This document shows, one piece after another, positions 1-14,600 of a stretch of 64,000 bases of DNA; within the stretch, counting starts at the first letter, position 1; each line of letters opens with the position of its first letter. The notes beneath the pieces are model-generated. The model made no database searches, was not told where the DNA came from, and saw only the letters and a program-made list of their open reading frames with translations. Made by a program: the position numbers and the translations under genes. Source of the DNA: Elysia crispata (taxonomy: Eukaryota; Mollusca; Gastropoda; Plakobranchidae); the NCBI GenBank assembly GCA_033675545.1, contig JAWDGP010006457.1, forward strand, positions 62,001 through 126,000. The letters are read 5' to 3'.

Positions 1-470
1 AGTACAGCATGATGAGATAATCAAGCAACTAACACAGATAAAGATGGAAAAGATCTACCAATGATAAAAAACATGTACTGGGAACAGAAAGAAGCAATGA
101 GTTGATGGGGAAATAAGCTTATTTTTTATTTTAAAAGTGGTGCTAGGCAAGAACGTGTGCTTTCCCAGACCTTCTCTCTCTCTTCACCATGAAGTATGTG
201 AAACCTAGAAGGATAGCCAGGAATCAAAGTAGGTGGGCACATATGCTGACGACATTGTCTTAATTGCAGAGAATAAAGAAGGCATGGAACAATTATTACA
301 CATTGTTGAAGAAGAAAGCAGAAAGAAAGGGTTGGATTTGAACAGAAAAGACAGAAGTAATGGTTGTCAGCTGAAAAAATGAGTTTTCGCATCAAAGGGA
401 ATCAAATAACAAGTCTTGGAAGCAACAACAATGAAATCATATCAAGAATAGCACAAGCAAAGATGAGAAA
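1..470 (+). mobile_element. LINE fragment (reverse transcriptase region, degraded)
   Basis: Bases 1-380 run parallel to 19,745-20,100 of the larger LINE in this window: shared words include catgatgag, aaaagatcta, gaacagaaag/gaacagacag, gagttgatg, gttgaagaagaaagcagaaag. From about 380 the similarity resumes with a deletion near agaatagcacaagcaaa. Multiple stops and frameshifts; not coding. Lies downstream of, or in the next intron of, the HURP-like gene and is antisense to it. Confidence 0.75.
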
Positions 471-782
471 TGAGATACAAGCTTAATGAAAAGCTTAGGA
501 GACAGATGATAGCATACTTTTTGCTCAGTGTAACTGTAAACACCATAATAAGCATATTACATACAAGTAAAACAACTGAATGGCAAGTTGCTCTCAAATC
601 TTGTATTTGGAAGATGATAGTGATTTATAAAAGGAAATACTGTGTTTCTTTAATGTTCCTTAAACTTTTTAGTTGAATTAAATTTTGTTGATGCAACTCT
701 TACTGTGAATTTGCACACAGCTTTTGAAATAGTTCCCCGAGCCAATTTGAGGAGTTACGGTTGGCAGAAGTACTCAGCTTAC

Positions 783-1026
783 CTTTTGAAGTTCTTGCAG
801 GGCTAGTCACCTTAAAAAATACACCATCAAACTCCAGATTCTGTCTTGCCTGTTCTGCCTCTTTTTGATCTCCTTCAACTGATGTAGATGAATCTGTAAG
901 TACTGCATTATTTAGTTGAACAGAGGCAGCACTTTTCTGAGCTTTTCTTTTCATTATTTCTTGACGAAAGGCATGGAAATTGGAAACGCCTTTTGGTTTG
1001 GCAGCTTTACGTGCTATTGGCTTCTT
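783..1026 (-). CDS. DLGAP5-like: HURP-like gene, coding exon 13 (last exon in window)
   Basis: Acceptor is a T-run followed by GCGCAG|AAGAAG. The translation contains AFRQEIMKRKAQKSAAS and EFDGVFFKVTSPARTSKG, equivalent to FDAGFFRVESPVK in vertebrate HURP. I end it at TCAAAAG|GTAAGC, a strong donor, leaving phase 1 and a further exon beyond the left edge. The frame stays open to a stop at 700-702, so an alternative is a terminal exon with 25 or so extra residues ending LFQKLCANSQ. Confidence 0.8.
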
Positions 1027-2586
1027 CTGCGCAAAAAAAAAATTAAACACATTACTTTATTCATGGTGGAAAGATCAATAATTATATCCGCTATTTAATG
1101 CATACTCAGTGGTACCAACTCTTTTGGGACTTTAATATTGTCCTTCAATCTCAGGTTTTTCTTCGCATAATCACAAATTTATCTATTCTTTGACTTTTAT
1201 CAGTTTCTTTGGACTTCTTTTCCCCCTTTTTTTTTTCTCCTTTGAAAAATGCTTGGATGCATTCTCTGTTTGTTTAGTATATGCATCTAGGCAGATTTGG
1301 TTTTACAAACGGCTTCAAATGCATTGACCTACAAATCCCTAGGAGACTAAAATACATTGGACATTGCCCATGTTCTGCTACTAGAAATAAGCTGTTAAAC
1401 AAAGAAAGTAGGTATTGGGCCTTCAGCGGTCAAAAGCTAAATAAGTTAGGTTTAAAAAAAAATCTATAAAATTCTTTCTCTAAAGACGTACTAGGCTTTC
1501 TTTACCAAATATATAAATCTTATGTGAAATGATGGTAGGGTATGCTGCTGTCATGCTGGTTTTTATATGTAATTTTGTCATGTACATTTCTTTAATGTCT
1601 GGGGTAGCAAGAGTAAAAGTATAGGGTGTCCAGCAACATCTCAACCTAAAATTTCCTACCTTTCCAAAAATTTCCTAACTATGATTTTGAAAGAAAATCC
1701 AAAGTCGGTTTCCACTGCGCCTGGATAATTGACAGAGAATTTGCAGGGACATGTTTAATAATATAAATGACATACCGGTTACGATTGTAAACCTATTTGA
1801 AGTGAAGCTATGACGTAAAAACTACGCTTAGGTACTCCCTGCCAAGCAACCTTGCTGAGTCAAGCCTGGATGGCTAGCAACTGGCCTTGCTATCAGCAAA
1901 GGCTGTTGGCCTAGAAATTGAACGTTGTTTTTCCTCCCTTTTTCCGACCTCAATGGTCTGTTGCCTACTATTTCAGATTATCGAATTTCCAACTTTTCCA
2001 ACATGCTGGACACCCTTAAGTATCATATCTCCACTTTGTTGAAACAATGCAAAAAGATAAAAATAGCACCAAAATACCATATGATGCACCTTGCCCTTCA
2101 GATTAAATGAAAGTTCCAGATATTTTACCTTCAAAATCAGCTTTGGTGGTGACTTTGGTTTCTCCCAGTTGTTGTCTTGCAATGCTTTAAGCTGCTTAAA
2201 AAGACCATCAACATCCTCAACCTGAATTTAAAAATATTATTGATTTTTTCTCAGTAAATTAGTGTATATATAAAGAGTGTTTTAAGTAAGAAAAGGAGCA
2301 GTTGCTTTAGAAGTATGCTTTAAAGAGATTAGACCACGCAACAACTTTTTAATTTGGGATATGTCAGAACCAAGATGTTGGCAATAATTTAGTTCCAGAA
2401 TTACAGAGCTAAATTTTTTATGTTGGAGAATGAGGAGGCCAGTTTGAGGTCTTATTAAAGCATCAGAGAGAAAAGGGGGCATTCCAGACAGATCTGTGGC
2501 TGAGACTGAGGATTTTATAACAATTAAAACCTGTTTAAGGAAATGTTCATTAAAAACTGGTACTAATAGGAAAGTTAAGAGGTATG

Positions 2587-2648
<62 letters not shown>

Positions 2649-5600
2649 AAAACAGATGGAGAGACAGAGACAGAGAGTCAGAGAGAGAGAGGGAGAGACA
2701 GACAGAGAAACAGATAGACAGACAGAGAGAGAGAGAAAGCCAGACGTGATTTTCTTACTCAGATTACACACTAATTTCTGCCTCTAGTAAACTAATACAA
2801 TATACTCATAGCAGCCTATTTTAGACTATTGAAGTATCATGAAACCTTGTTCTGAATGCCTAGAAAAGTCTGTACAGAAAATGAAACTTGCAGCTCTAGC
2901 TGTAATTTTCAGGACAGTAAATGAAAATGTGGCAAAGATGATATTCTTTGGCATAGTGATACCTGTTTGATTAGAAGTAATTATATTAATGGCTACCACA
3001 AGAGCATTAACATCACATGAATACCTCGTCTACCCGATAAGCTTTTTTCAAGTATCATGCCATAGAACCATCAGTATAAAGTCTCATATCTAATATTATA
3101 GAGTGATTTTATCGGAAATTGTACAATGCTATAAAGTTTTCAGATTCCTACAAGATAAATAAATTTGAACAAGGAAATGTGCTTTTACAAAAATATTCTT
3201 TTCATTCTTTATAAATAATTTGAGTTTTGGGACCATCTTGACCAAATTATTTTTGCAACCATGACACCTTTTTAAAATGTATGCTTCATCAGTACATGTT
3301 CAAATGAGTTTAGGAAAGGTCAAATTATAGACAAAGGCTTCAAGAAAAATAAGTTTTCGAAGAGAGGTTGGTTGGATACGATATTTTCAGTTTACAATAT
3401 TAGTAATTCTTTGGCACACACCACTCTCAACTAATGCATTTGCTTAAATCTCATTAAAACATTCCCCTTTACAGTAACAAGAGGCTGAGATTGACCTGAA
3501 ACAAGACTGGTTCGGTCTAATGCTATTACAAAAATTGGCCAATATTTATATACCAAAATCACCCCTAGCTGCAATCCATATGATTCGAGGAAGACTGAGG
3601 GCAGTGGTCATGTCTGGTCTTTTTCAGGTATTGGGGTGTGTGCAAGTTAGGGGATAGGGAATAGCCATGTGGTAGCAACAATGCTATTTAATTCTTTTAT
3701 TTTCTCTTCAGTCGCTGCAACAACCACATGCGAAGGAAACAGGTTCCCCATGTGTCATAACATGGTACTCACAGACGTGCCTAAATTGCTATTCGTTATT
3801 CACACCTCAAGGGCTCTGGATCTCCTGCCAATAGTTCAAAGGGGGAAAAATTGGCACCTTTCATGGGTTTATATTCTTAGTAAGGATATAAAGTCTGTCA
3901 AGTATATGAGATGGAGCTTTTAGAAGATGACTTTTCTAAAAGGCTTGTCAGTAAACACCTAATTTTGTGGGCGACGTAGCACCCGGCTTGGAGCTTTACG
4001 CCCTCATAGAAGTCAGGTTACCCTCAAGGCAAAGCCTACATGTAGGTGCTGCATAGGAGTGGGGTTAAGCAGGGCCAAGTTTTTGTAAGTTTAGAACACA
4101 GGCAAGGAAGTCAAAGGTTAATGAAACATTAAGAGTCCTAGATCCCATTCCACATGTAGCAAGACAACTCACTGTAACTGTAAGTAAGCTAGAGATGACT
4201 ACCTTTGTGACATTTCAATTGTTATTTCTGGCTTACTTCATGAATGTCAGTCACCCAATTGCTTTTGATTGGTTTACATGAGGGTGAGTGGAAATGGAGT
4301 TCCAGAATTACAGTGCTAAATTTTTACATTGTAAGTTCGCCTGAGAATTGCATCTTACTAAGAGCTAGTCTCCAAAGGGGTGTTTCCAAACTAAAGAAAT
4401 TTAACTTGTTAATTTGACATTTTTTTAAACACCTACCTGAAAGTAAATCATCTCCCAGAATCCCTGTAGGTCCTCAGGCCTGGTTTTCTGCTCTCCTAAA
4501 TTAAACTCACAGTTGTCCACAAGGCCAGAAAATTGCTTGAAGCGTTGAGCAATCAAGAGCTGAGCTTTACCAACTGTTGTGCGAATCTGGCCCAAGACTA
4601 GGATAAGGATACACAAAAAAAAAACATTTCTATAAAAATACTCTCAGGCAGAAGTGAATACAAAATTAGAACATTAAAAAATAATTAGAAAAAGGCTTCA
4701 AATTGCAAAGTTAAAGTTCATTCCAAATTAAAGAAGAATGGAGAAAATGAGCATTGGTGCATCTACTGAAAATACAAAGCTCTTCAATTGTTTTGTTGTT
4801 CTCTTGTTTTGTAATACTTTCATAATAAGGGTGCTCAAGCTAAATATGTGAGGCAGCCAGGATGAATCAGGCATTTTGATATTTTGCATCAAATAAAAAT
4901 GAATTATTTGCTTTTTAGGCACGTGGGAGAAAATAAAATGAATATATATGATGTGTCTATGATTTCATATATATACCTAAGATAATGCAAGTTATTTTTT
5001 CATTTTTTTAATGGTGGGGAATTGGACAATAAATTTTTCTGCATATTTTACATTTCCCTGTGAGCTGTTACCTACTCAATAAGATGAAAAACTTAATTTA
5101 CTGTTGTAATTAATTCTTTCTAGATAATATGAGGGGCTTTCAAATCCATATTTTAAATCAGGTTTCCTGTTATATTAAATGAAGGAGTGCAAATATAGAT
5201 TTTAACAGCTTATAAATTAGAATTTATGTACAATGGTTTATTACATGTACGCTACATGCATTTCCCTAGTCACTACTTGCCAAAACCCTTACTGCCCATC
5301 CTTGTGTGCTAACAATGTGTTTTAGCCTCTTTCTCCCTCCCATCAACCACATGTAATGTTAGGCATCCCCAGTGAGGCAAAGCAAATATATTCAACCTTG
5401 CTTAACATCAGCCAATTCACCATAACCCACCCCCCCCTTTTCACACACACTTACAACTTAAATGTTTGCTGCCCAAACAGATCACGCAAGTCTTATGCCT
5501 AGTGTGGGAGCCAATACCTGGTCTTTTGTTGACCTGTTACTCAAACTGAAAGCCTAAAGAATACACTGTCATGCTTTGTATGATTCAATTTCTCCCATTA

Positions 5601-8600
5601 AAAAGGGTTGTTAACATCCATCTATCTACCATTTATTGGAGTATTTTATTAATAAAGGTAAAGAAGAGAAGAATTTGGGAATGTTAGGATCTTTTTTTGA
5701 GTTTATGATGTTTTTAACACTCACTGTCTTCGCTGATACCAAATGTATAAACACCGATTTCATCCCAGGTCTTGCAAAGTTGATACAATCTTTCAGTCTC
5801 TGCAGTAAGAATCCCTCGAAAATGCTTCACTCTCTCCAATACTACAAGGAAAAGAAGATGAACTTGTGTAAAATAGAGAATCAATTTATAGTATTCAAGC
5901 ACAATTGCCTGTTCAATTGAACAGGTGGGGAAGATGACATTGAAGAAATGCAAACTTAAAAAAAAATACAGATTCGCTTCCTCCACAACCATACAGATGA
6001 TTTGTTTCAATTAATTTTTTTCAATTCCAATGTTTTTGAAATATGCACTGAAGAAGCAAATTTTATAACTATGAATATGTAAACACCATGCAACTTTTTT
6101 TTGCGGCCACCTGCTGAAAAGAGAAACTAGAACATCTTGTGACAACTGGAATGATTGAAGGAAAACACATGGACTAACCAATTCGCTCAAAGTAGGAGGA
6201 ACGACAGATGCACTGAAAATGACAAGGGATAGAGATGCATGGAAGGTCATGATTGCCCATGCTAAGGAGCCTGGCACCTGATTGATAGATACCTCCATCA
6301 GAACCACTCATAGTTTTAAAAGATAATGAACTTTGAGAAATTGGAATTCTTCACACATCATGAAGACATTTTTTAAATGTAGGAGAGTAAACGTAATTTG
6401 GGTGCCATCTTTTTTGTTTATCTCTTTTGCTCACAAAGACCATAATGTGGTGCTGAAGACCCATTAAAGATACAATGTCACTGACCTGAAATGGTATGAA
6501 AAGTGCTCTCCAAATTATTACAAAGTAAAAATGTGAACTGCTCAGACAAAAAAGAGCATAGATAAAATATTTAGGGCCCCAGATTAATACTTATTGGGTT
6601 ACCCTGGATTGCTGAAGTTTATTCTAGATCTAGCCACAATCTGTATAACTCATGCAAGACAAATTAGGGATGGTAAATTAATAAAAGAGCTTAACTTGAA
6701 TGTTTCTATGGTTCCTTGATATCTTATATATTAAGCAGTAAAGAAGAAGAAGACATGGTGTTGTTCCAATCAAGTTACTGAAATTTTCTTGAAGAGACCA
6801 GCATGTTTCCCATGATGCTTTTGTCTTTACCCTTGAGTAGGTCTAATTTCATTCAAAATTTTTGTCTCCGTTTTTCACTTCATCAGAGTAAAATAACATG
6901 TCTTTATATATTTATATTTACAAAATAACAATAATTTGTTTTTAAAGGGGCATTCGAACAATCTTAAAGGTTATTTGGTTTATCATAACAAAGTTGGCAA
7001 TAAAAATTGATGAAATTAATTACAATAAATATGTAAATAATTTTCGAATACATCATTTTTCTTCACTTTTCTTTTACTGCTTGGCACATTGATCTTGGCA
7101 AAACAAAATTCAGTAAAATGTACATTGAGTGATTTTGGAAGAGATAAGGTAGAAAGAAACATAAGTTACCCTTGATAACACAGATAAAAGCAATTGTTAC
7201 AACATTATAAAACTCTCAGCACTCTACAATATCATCTAGGCTACAGAAGCTTCTTAGTGATATTGTTAGGCAGTTAGTCTAGCCTCAAATATGGGTTTGG
7301 TAGCCCAAGACTGATCACACCTCTCGATTAAGATAGACAATGACAGTTTGAGTTTGTATTCAATTGGGTTTGGGTTTTTTTAACTTTATGCTATGCCTAC
7401 TAAAAACTATTTACAGAACACAAATAATATTTATTGAAATTTTAATTGAAGCGCCCATCACAGCGTCTCACAATCATCTCTCAGCAATACTTTAGTTTAC
7501 GCCTGGTTGCCACTTCTCCCACTAGAGACAATTTAGAAAACAAGCACATTAGATGCATCACTAGTAGACATACAGACAGTGGAAGTAATGATCTACAGAG
7601 GTACAGACATAGAACATAGATCTAGAAACTTACCAAAAAAACAAGATTTATCAGCACTACAGTCATAGACATGACTTCTAACAAGCAACAAGCACTCTTC
7701 GTTCCAACTACCCCCATAGCTTCATCAACACCTATCATACCCTCTGGTCACCAACAACAGATAGTTCCACATCACCAATGATAAAATGTTTTATTATTCG
7801 CCATTGTTCCTTATTTGGATATTTTAACTCCATGGAGTAACATAGTTATTGCTGTAGTAACAATTTAAAGGATTTATGTTTGAACCAAGCTCACAGACAC
7901 AATTTTTGTACTGAGGGTATGATTTTTTGCGTGAATGCGTAGAAAAATTGTCTTATTGACAGTAAAAAAAATTTTCAAATTCTGTGGAGCCCGTTGTCCG
8001 CTAGCCGTTATTTAATCATGTTACTTTATTCAATAATCACGTACTTTTCAAACTAATTGAATGACTGATATAAATGCTTCTATCAAAGCTATTTTTATAA
8101 CTATTTTTTTTTTAATGAAAATTTTTTCTACTATTGTTTAAAAGAATGAATCATCAAGTTAAAAGATAATTAAATGAAGCTTGCAGATCGTATTGAAATG
8201 AACTATTATGACAAAAGACTGGTGCATGCCAGCAGTGCAGCCGACTTAGATCTCGCATTGGATGAATGACCCTAACCCTGTGACCTATGTATCACCTGAC
8301 TGGGGACAGTGTATATCTAAAGTGATATTGTGCCATGTCTCTTTAAATGTTAAAAAAAAAAAATCAAAGGAACAATCTAAAGAAGTTGCTTTTAAATTTA
8401 ATTCAATGATAATTAACAGATTTTAACCAACACTACAAATGTTTGTTGAGGTGCATTATTTTGTTTGCCAAAAATTTATTACATTATGAAATGAACAGTA
8501 ATTGCTCTGTGCTGAGAATCTTCAATTTCAACTTGAAAAATGATTAAATAGTTGACCCGTAGACAAAAGAGCTTTTTTTTTTGCTTACGTATGTGGGGTT

Positions 8601-11600
8601 AAAAAATGTAACTTTGAAAAAAAATAAAATTTGGCCTCCGCTTACAAAAACTTGAAGAAAAAAAGGTTATAAACAAACCCTGACCGATTCACTCATTTTT
8701 ACCTCTCTGTTGAGCTATGATCTAACTTTAATTTTTTTTTTTTTCATTGCTGCAGGATCTGAGATTGACTCTCTTATCTAGATCTAGAGAAAAATCTGGA
8801 TTCTCATTAGATATGAATTTAAATCTCTACACTAGAACTTGTGAAAGCCATGTTGGATTCAATTTAATCAGGACTTAAATCTGGGGAAAAAATTCCATAC
8901 CTAATTTGGCTTTAGATATGTGAGACTATTAATCAGGATTAGATAAACTAGAAAGGTAACTTCTGAATATGTTAGATAAGCTTATGTTGAGCTTAATCTA
9001 CAATCTGGATTAGATATGGTTCATGAGATTTCAATCTATCAAGGATTCTGAGTAAATTTAATTTCAAATAAAATTTTAAGAATTCTAATTTACTAATAGG
9101 TTTTTTCCCTTTTAGAAAGAAATAGGTGGAAAAAAAAACAAAAAAAAACTAGCCCTAATCCATTTTGTAAGATGATACCCTTCATTCTTAATTAAATAAA
9201 TACAAATAATATAATTTGATACTGAGAGCAAGCTTTGTTTTAAAAATCATCTTTACAGACTCAAAAAAATTTTCACATTGACAAGTTTTCTTTCCAGGAA
9301 TCTCCAAATTTGAAATTGTGTTGGTGAAGATGTATTTGCCCACTCAACACTGGTTATCACATATTAATTTCATGAGTCAATGAATAAAATAAGCAATTAT
9401 GGAAGTGGACGACAAATTTAAACCCTTCTTAGGAAACTGTATTTTTTTTAATCAATACTTTTGTATGTGTAATGGTTCACTGGTTGGTTTTATGAGCCCT
9501 AATTGGAGATGATGGTTTTAAATCAAATCAATATAAAATCATTGAAAGTGCCTTTTAGATGAGATTTTGAAGCTACTACCATGAGTCAAATTAGGATATT
9601 CTGCATATCAGTAAAAACTGGGCAATCGAAGAGGAAATTGCATTTGATAGAAAAAAGATTTACCATGTGGATCTGTCGTAGACCCAAAAGCTGGTTCCTC
9701 TTCTGAACATTTTTTTCGCAGCGATGTATCCATTGCAGAAGCATCTGCTGAGCCCAGATCTTCATTGGATGTGACTGGTTGCTTTTCCACAAGATCTAAT
9801 TGTGATGGCACTATAGAGGCTGAAAATGTAAAAATTAATCTTGCATTAAGGAAACCCGTACCAAATGTTTTGAAAGATGTGATGTAAGAGTTTGTAGAAA
9901 TAATCTCTTTCCTAATGTTTACTTTATACCAGTATCAAAGTAAGAAGAAAAAAAAATCACACCTCTAAAGTAAATTATCCTTCCAGCCAACAAATCATGA
10001 GACATAACCCACAGTTAACTCTTATACAACTTAATAGAATAATAGAAAGTCAGGAAGACGATAAAGCTTTTGCCAATATGCTGGATTTCTCATTTGAAAG
10101 GATGAGATTATAGCAAACCATATACTCGTTAAATTAGAAAAAAAAAAATTTAATGGCTTTTCAACAAACAGTGAACTATGAAAATACCAGGTGAAGAAAC
10201 GTGTCTCGAGCGCCTTCTAGTCATTTCAATCATTGGGCTCCTTTCCAAAATCTTTATCCTGTGAGAAGAAAAGATCCAAAACATGTTAAATTATTTTTTG
10301 TAAATATTTCATAATATGTATGGATGTAATAGTACATTCATTATTTTAGCAGGTACATTCTTTGAGGCCAACCATCCAAGTGGGCACTTAGCAGAACTGA
10401 GATTGAGTTTCTAAGTGAATAGTTTTTCAACTTACACTCCAAATCAAGAGGATTGATGTCTTTGCAAACTTTTTTTGTACAAACTCTCAATTTCCATGTT
10501 GGTAATATAAGCACCATCTGCCTTGACTGACAGAGCTTGAAGGTTATAAGATTAACTGCTGGCCAATTGGATTCGAGCACCTTCGTTTGTATGTACAGTT
10601 GCCAATACAGACTATGGCTAGATTGAATTAGCAGACCTCAGTAGAGTTTCAGTGCATGATCAGACAACATTTTTTGTCAATTTGTTTTATGACAATATAG
10701 TATTAAAAAAAGGAATAAGTAAATATGAGTATTCTGTGAATTAAAAATACAAACATAAATTCCTTGAATACATTCTTACATACCTTACAATACTCTAAAA
10801 ACAAAGACGCATTCATAAAAATGTAAGGCTGACCCTCAGCTAAGACATTTGTCTTTAATTCATTATTATTTCAATCTTTTAAGCGTTCACCTATCTGTGA
10901 CTTACAACTTTAGTCATGGTAAAAGTTAAACGATCCGTCAAGGAAATGTGACTATTAAAAAAAAAAAAATTTAAAAAAATTCAAATACTACATTTCTTCT
11001 GGTGATCTTGAAGGAGTACTGTGCTCTGTCTTGCGACGAAGCCTAGTTGAAGAGCTTTTAGTTCTCACTGCTGATCGAGGTGCTTGGAAGGGAGTCTTGA
11101 ATCCTCGTACAGCTACACGAGGTGGCAAATCAGGTGTAGCTTCAACTGAAGGCATGGATTCCTGGGAAGCTCTCGTTACATTACATGATTTCCTGGGTGT
11201 AAAAGGCTCAGTTTCAACAGACGAGTTACTACTAGTAATCGACTTTATGGTTGTTCCTCTCTGACTCTCACAAGACACTTCTAATCGGTCAGTGGGACTT
11301 TTTAAAGGACTGATGTTTTTCACAGAACTTCCAGATTCATCCAGAGGAACCTAGATCAAGTTTATACAATAGAACAATGTTATATTTAACTACAATCTAA
11401 ATCTAAGATGAGTCATAATGACGATCCTTTACAAAATACCCTAACAAGTACAAACAGTTACAAACGGTAAAGAGAGAAATTTAATATACAGTATGTGCAT
11501 TTTACTTTCTTTTTTTTTTGGTAATTTCTAAGATAATAAGAAAAAATATAGGCAAAACAGTTATATGTTAAAGTTGCATATTTATATTTTAGTCAACTTA

Positions 11601-14600
11601 AAAAAGTTTTTTTTTCTTAAGACAGAGAGAGTAAGAGAGTACACAAAGTACAAAATTAAAATTACATATTGAAAACAAAAATGTAACTCATTTTACCTCA
11701 ATGTAACTAGTTTCGCCCTCAACCTTCTCTACCGTTAACTCTTGCAAAGGGCCAGTTTCCGCTTCAGTCGATACAGGTTTGCCAAGGAGGTAAACGGTAC
11801 TATGAAACATTCCCTCCCTTCCAATAACATCATTTCTCATAGACCTTCGAACACTTTTCCTGCGAACTTCAGGCTCACTGATAGGAAATTGGTTTTCAGC
11901 AAAGGAAGAATTGGGAGTTGTTGCTTGATCAAAAACATTTTCTCCTTAGAAAAGAAAAAAAAATTTAAAGGTTGAGAACTTACGCCAGGTTGAGAATTTG
12001 CAATTATACATCTGCATGGTTTCAATTGAATTAGTGGTTGTGGTTTGTCCACTAATTACAAGCTTGAATATATATGACATGCTTTGTGCAGTGACACTTC
12101 CCTAGCAACATCATATTCGGACTAGTAGGTGGATTTTATACTTAAGTACACTGAAAAACTTAACTTCTAGATCTACCAATATTCATGTAAAAGTCTGAAG
12201 TTAAAAAAATCTGCCCAGACAAGTTCCTCAAGACAAATTTTGAACTAAGACAAGTAACATGGAGGCAGGAAAGTTAGAAATGTGTGGCCTGAAATTTTAG
12301 AAATAATTGAAAATTAATATCCAAAATAAAAGTCTATTATAAATTGATTTTTTTTCTAACGAGTGATTTTTTTCATTTGTACCAATATCATAGTTTTAGG
12401 TCTAAATTACTTAAGTTTATGAAAGAGATAAGCAACATCATAATTTGTGGTGAATTGGTAAAATTAGTCTATAAAATTATCTTATTGTTACTACATATTA
12501 AAAAAAAAAGCAAGCATCTTAAGCATCTTTTATCTTTTTTGTAGGGATCAAATAGATTTGGGCAAATTTTAGTTGAAATCCAGCCTCAAACCAGGTGTTA
12601 CTTAAGCTAAAATTTTGTATCAACCAATACCTATGAGTACGTCTCAGGATTATATTTTGCTTTTTCACCAAGCTAGCCAGATTTTGGGGCATAATTCTTC
12701 TCATGTATAGGGTTCGTAGAGACTGGAATGTTTTTGATATAAACAGGGTAGCTTGTGAAGGAAAAATGATTTCAGGGAAAGGAGATTTCAGTTTAGCCAT
12801 GAGTTTTGGCTCAGACGTATTTTGGTTTTAGTCTTTTACTGTATTTTTTCATGAAGGGTCTATAAAAGTACGAAATATACAACATTTTACTTTAGACAAC
12901 ACTCAAACCTCTCAAGTTTGATGTACCCTCTTCGCTGACAGACACAACTGTAGAAGTGCTCTTTCTGCGCCTTGTGAGTGGGGAAAAGATAGTGGGCGTT
13001 GTTGAGCCCCTGGATCTCATTCGACTCTGGCAAAGTGCAGACTTTGGGGTCTTCTTTCCCGATTTTCTTTTGCTTCCACTATTGCCAATCCCAGAACATG
13101 TTACTCGCCGCATTTTGCTACCTACTGATTTTCTCCTGTTATATTGTTTTGATTCCTTGAAAACAGAATCAGCAGTTGGAGACACATGAGTATCTGCTTC
13201 ATGGCCATCCTCTGATTCACTTTGCTTTTGGTAGTCAATATTTTCATCTACATGTTTATCAGCATTTCCAATACAGTTCTCAACTTCCATGGGAATGGCA
13301 GTCATAGAAATGAGATGTGCATTTGTTTGATCCGACTTTACATTTGTAAAAACTGTATCCCTCTCTAGAGGTATGGAAACTGAGCACTCGGATCTCGTAC
13401 TACGAGTTGTTTTCATACTATTCAAATTGCAGTGGTCTGAATCTGAATTTGTGTTTGAAAGATCCAATTTCTCTCCAACAGCTGGTGCAGCAACTAAGCG
13501 CCGGGACATTCTCAATGGGGTGACCCTTATTTCCTTTTCGATGTTGTTTGAATCCAATTTTGAATTTTCATCTGTGAGAACAGTCGCACAATTTTTCTCT
13601 TTCAGGCTACATTCACTCATAACAGATACAACTGAACGCCGAGGCTTTGTCCTAGGAGTATACTTCTTTTGGCAGCTACTAGGATTTGAAACTGCCCCAT
13701 CATCACTTGTAGTTGCAAGCCTTGCAAGAGATTTTCTGCGAGGAGTGATCCTTGCTTGAATGCTACTATCACTAGAATCTGATTGATCATCCTCCTTTAG
13801 AGGCAGCTTGAGGACTGTGCGTCTAGGACTCTTTCCTGGTGTACATATCACTGCAAGATTTGTGATTTCTTCTTCCCCTGAAACTTCTTTCTTGATAACA
13901 GACTGATCAGCTGGTTTTTGTGGGAGAATATTTTCCCTCTCCTGAATCTGGTCTTCTTGATAAGTTGAGATCTTGAGCACTGATCGCCTTGTTCGTTTGC
14001 TTGGAGTTGATTTTACTTCAAGCACACCAATATCCTGTTCTTCCTCTGACGATATCCCAGCAAAAATACTTTTTGCAACTGGATGTTTAGGTGTTCTAGA
14101 GCAATTGTTTACTTTTGAACGCCTTGATTTCCTTACAGAAATGGCAGTACCTTGATCGTCCAAAACTGCTGGCTCATCCTCACTTGTGGATACCATATAC
14201 TCCTTTGCTTTCAAGTGTTGCCCAGAATCCTTAGTCACCAAACTTTCTTTCCTGGGGGGTTCAGCCTCAGATTCTGTTTGCTCTTCAGCACTTGAAGCAG
14301 TCTCGCTGAGGACTTTCGATCTCAACCTCTTGTCTGGAGTTCCAGTTTTGGGAGAATTAGTATTGATTTCTAAGTATAAAGCAGTGCATTGTGAGGATTT
14401 TCCATTTGGCGAGCTCTTCGTATGACTACGTTGACTGACAACATCCGATGTCAAACTCCTTTCTTTCTTTGCAGATGGAGTATTTTTAGTATTTGCGTCT
14501 ACATCTGCCTCTTCTTTACTTTTAAAAATTGACCGTCTTGTTTTTCTAGCGCAAACAGAGTCAACTTTATCTGACTGATCATCAGAATCATTTGATGTAT

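Noticed and set aside
2392..4330. Shared phrase gttccagaattacag-gctaaattttt at 2392 and 4300
   Set aside because: Only about 30 bp match; flanks diverge, so too weak to call a repeat family.
10341..10580. Possible 24-nt HURP mini-exon at about 10,428-10,451 with a good GTAAGT donor
   Set aside because: It would need phase 1 entry, which exon 7 cannot supply, and exon 8 already resolves the phases.
13373..13759. Plus-strand 128-codon frame
   Set aside because: Antisense shadow of the large HURP exon 5.
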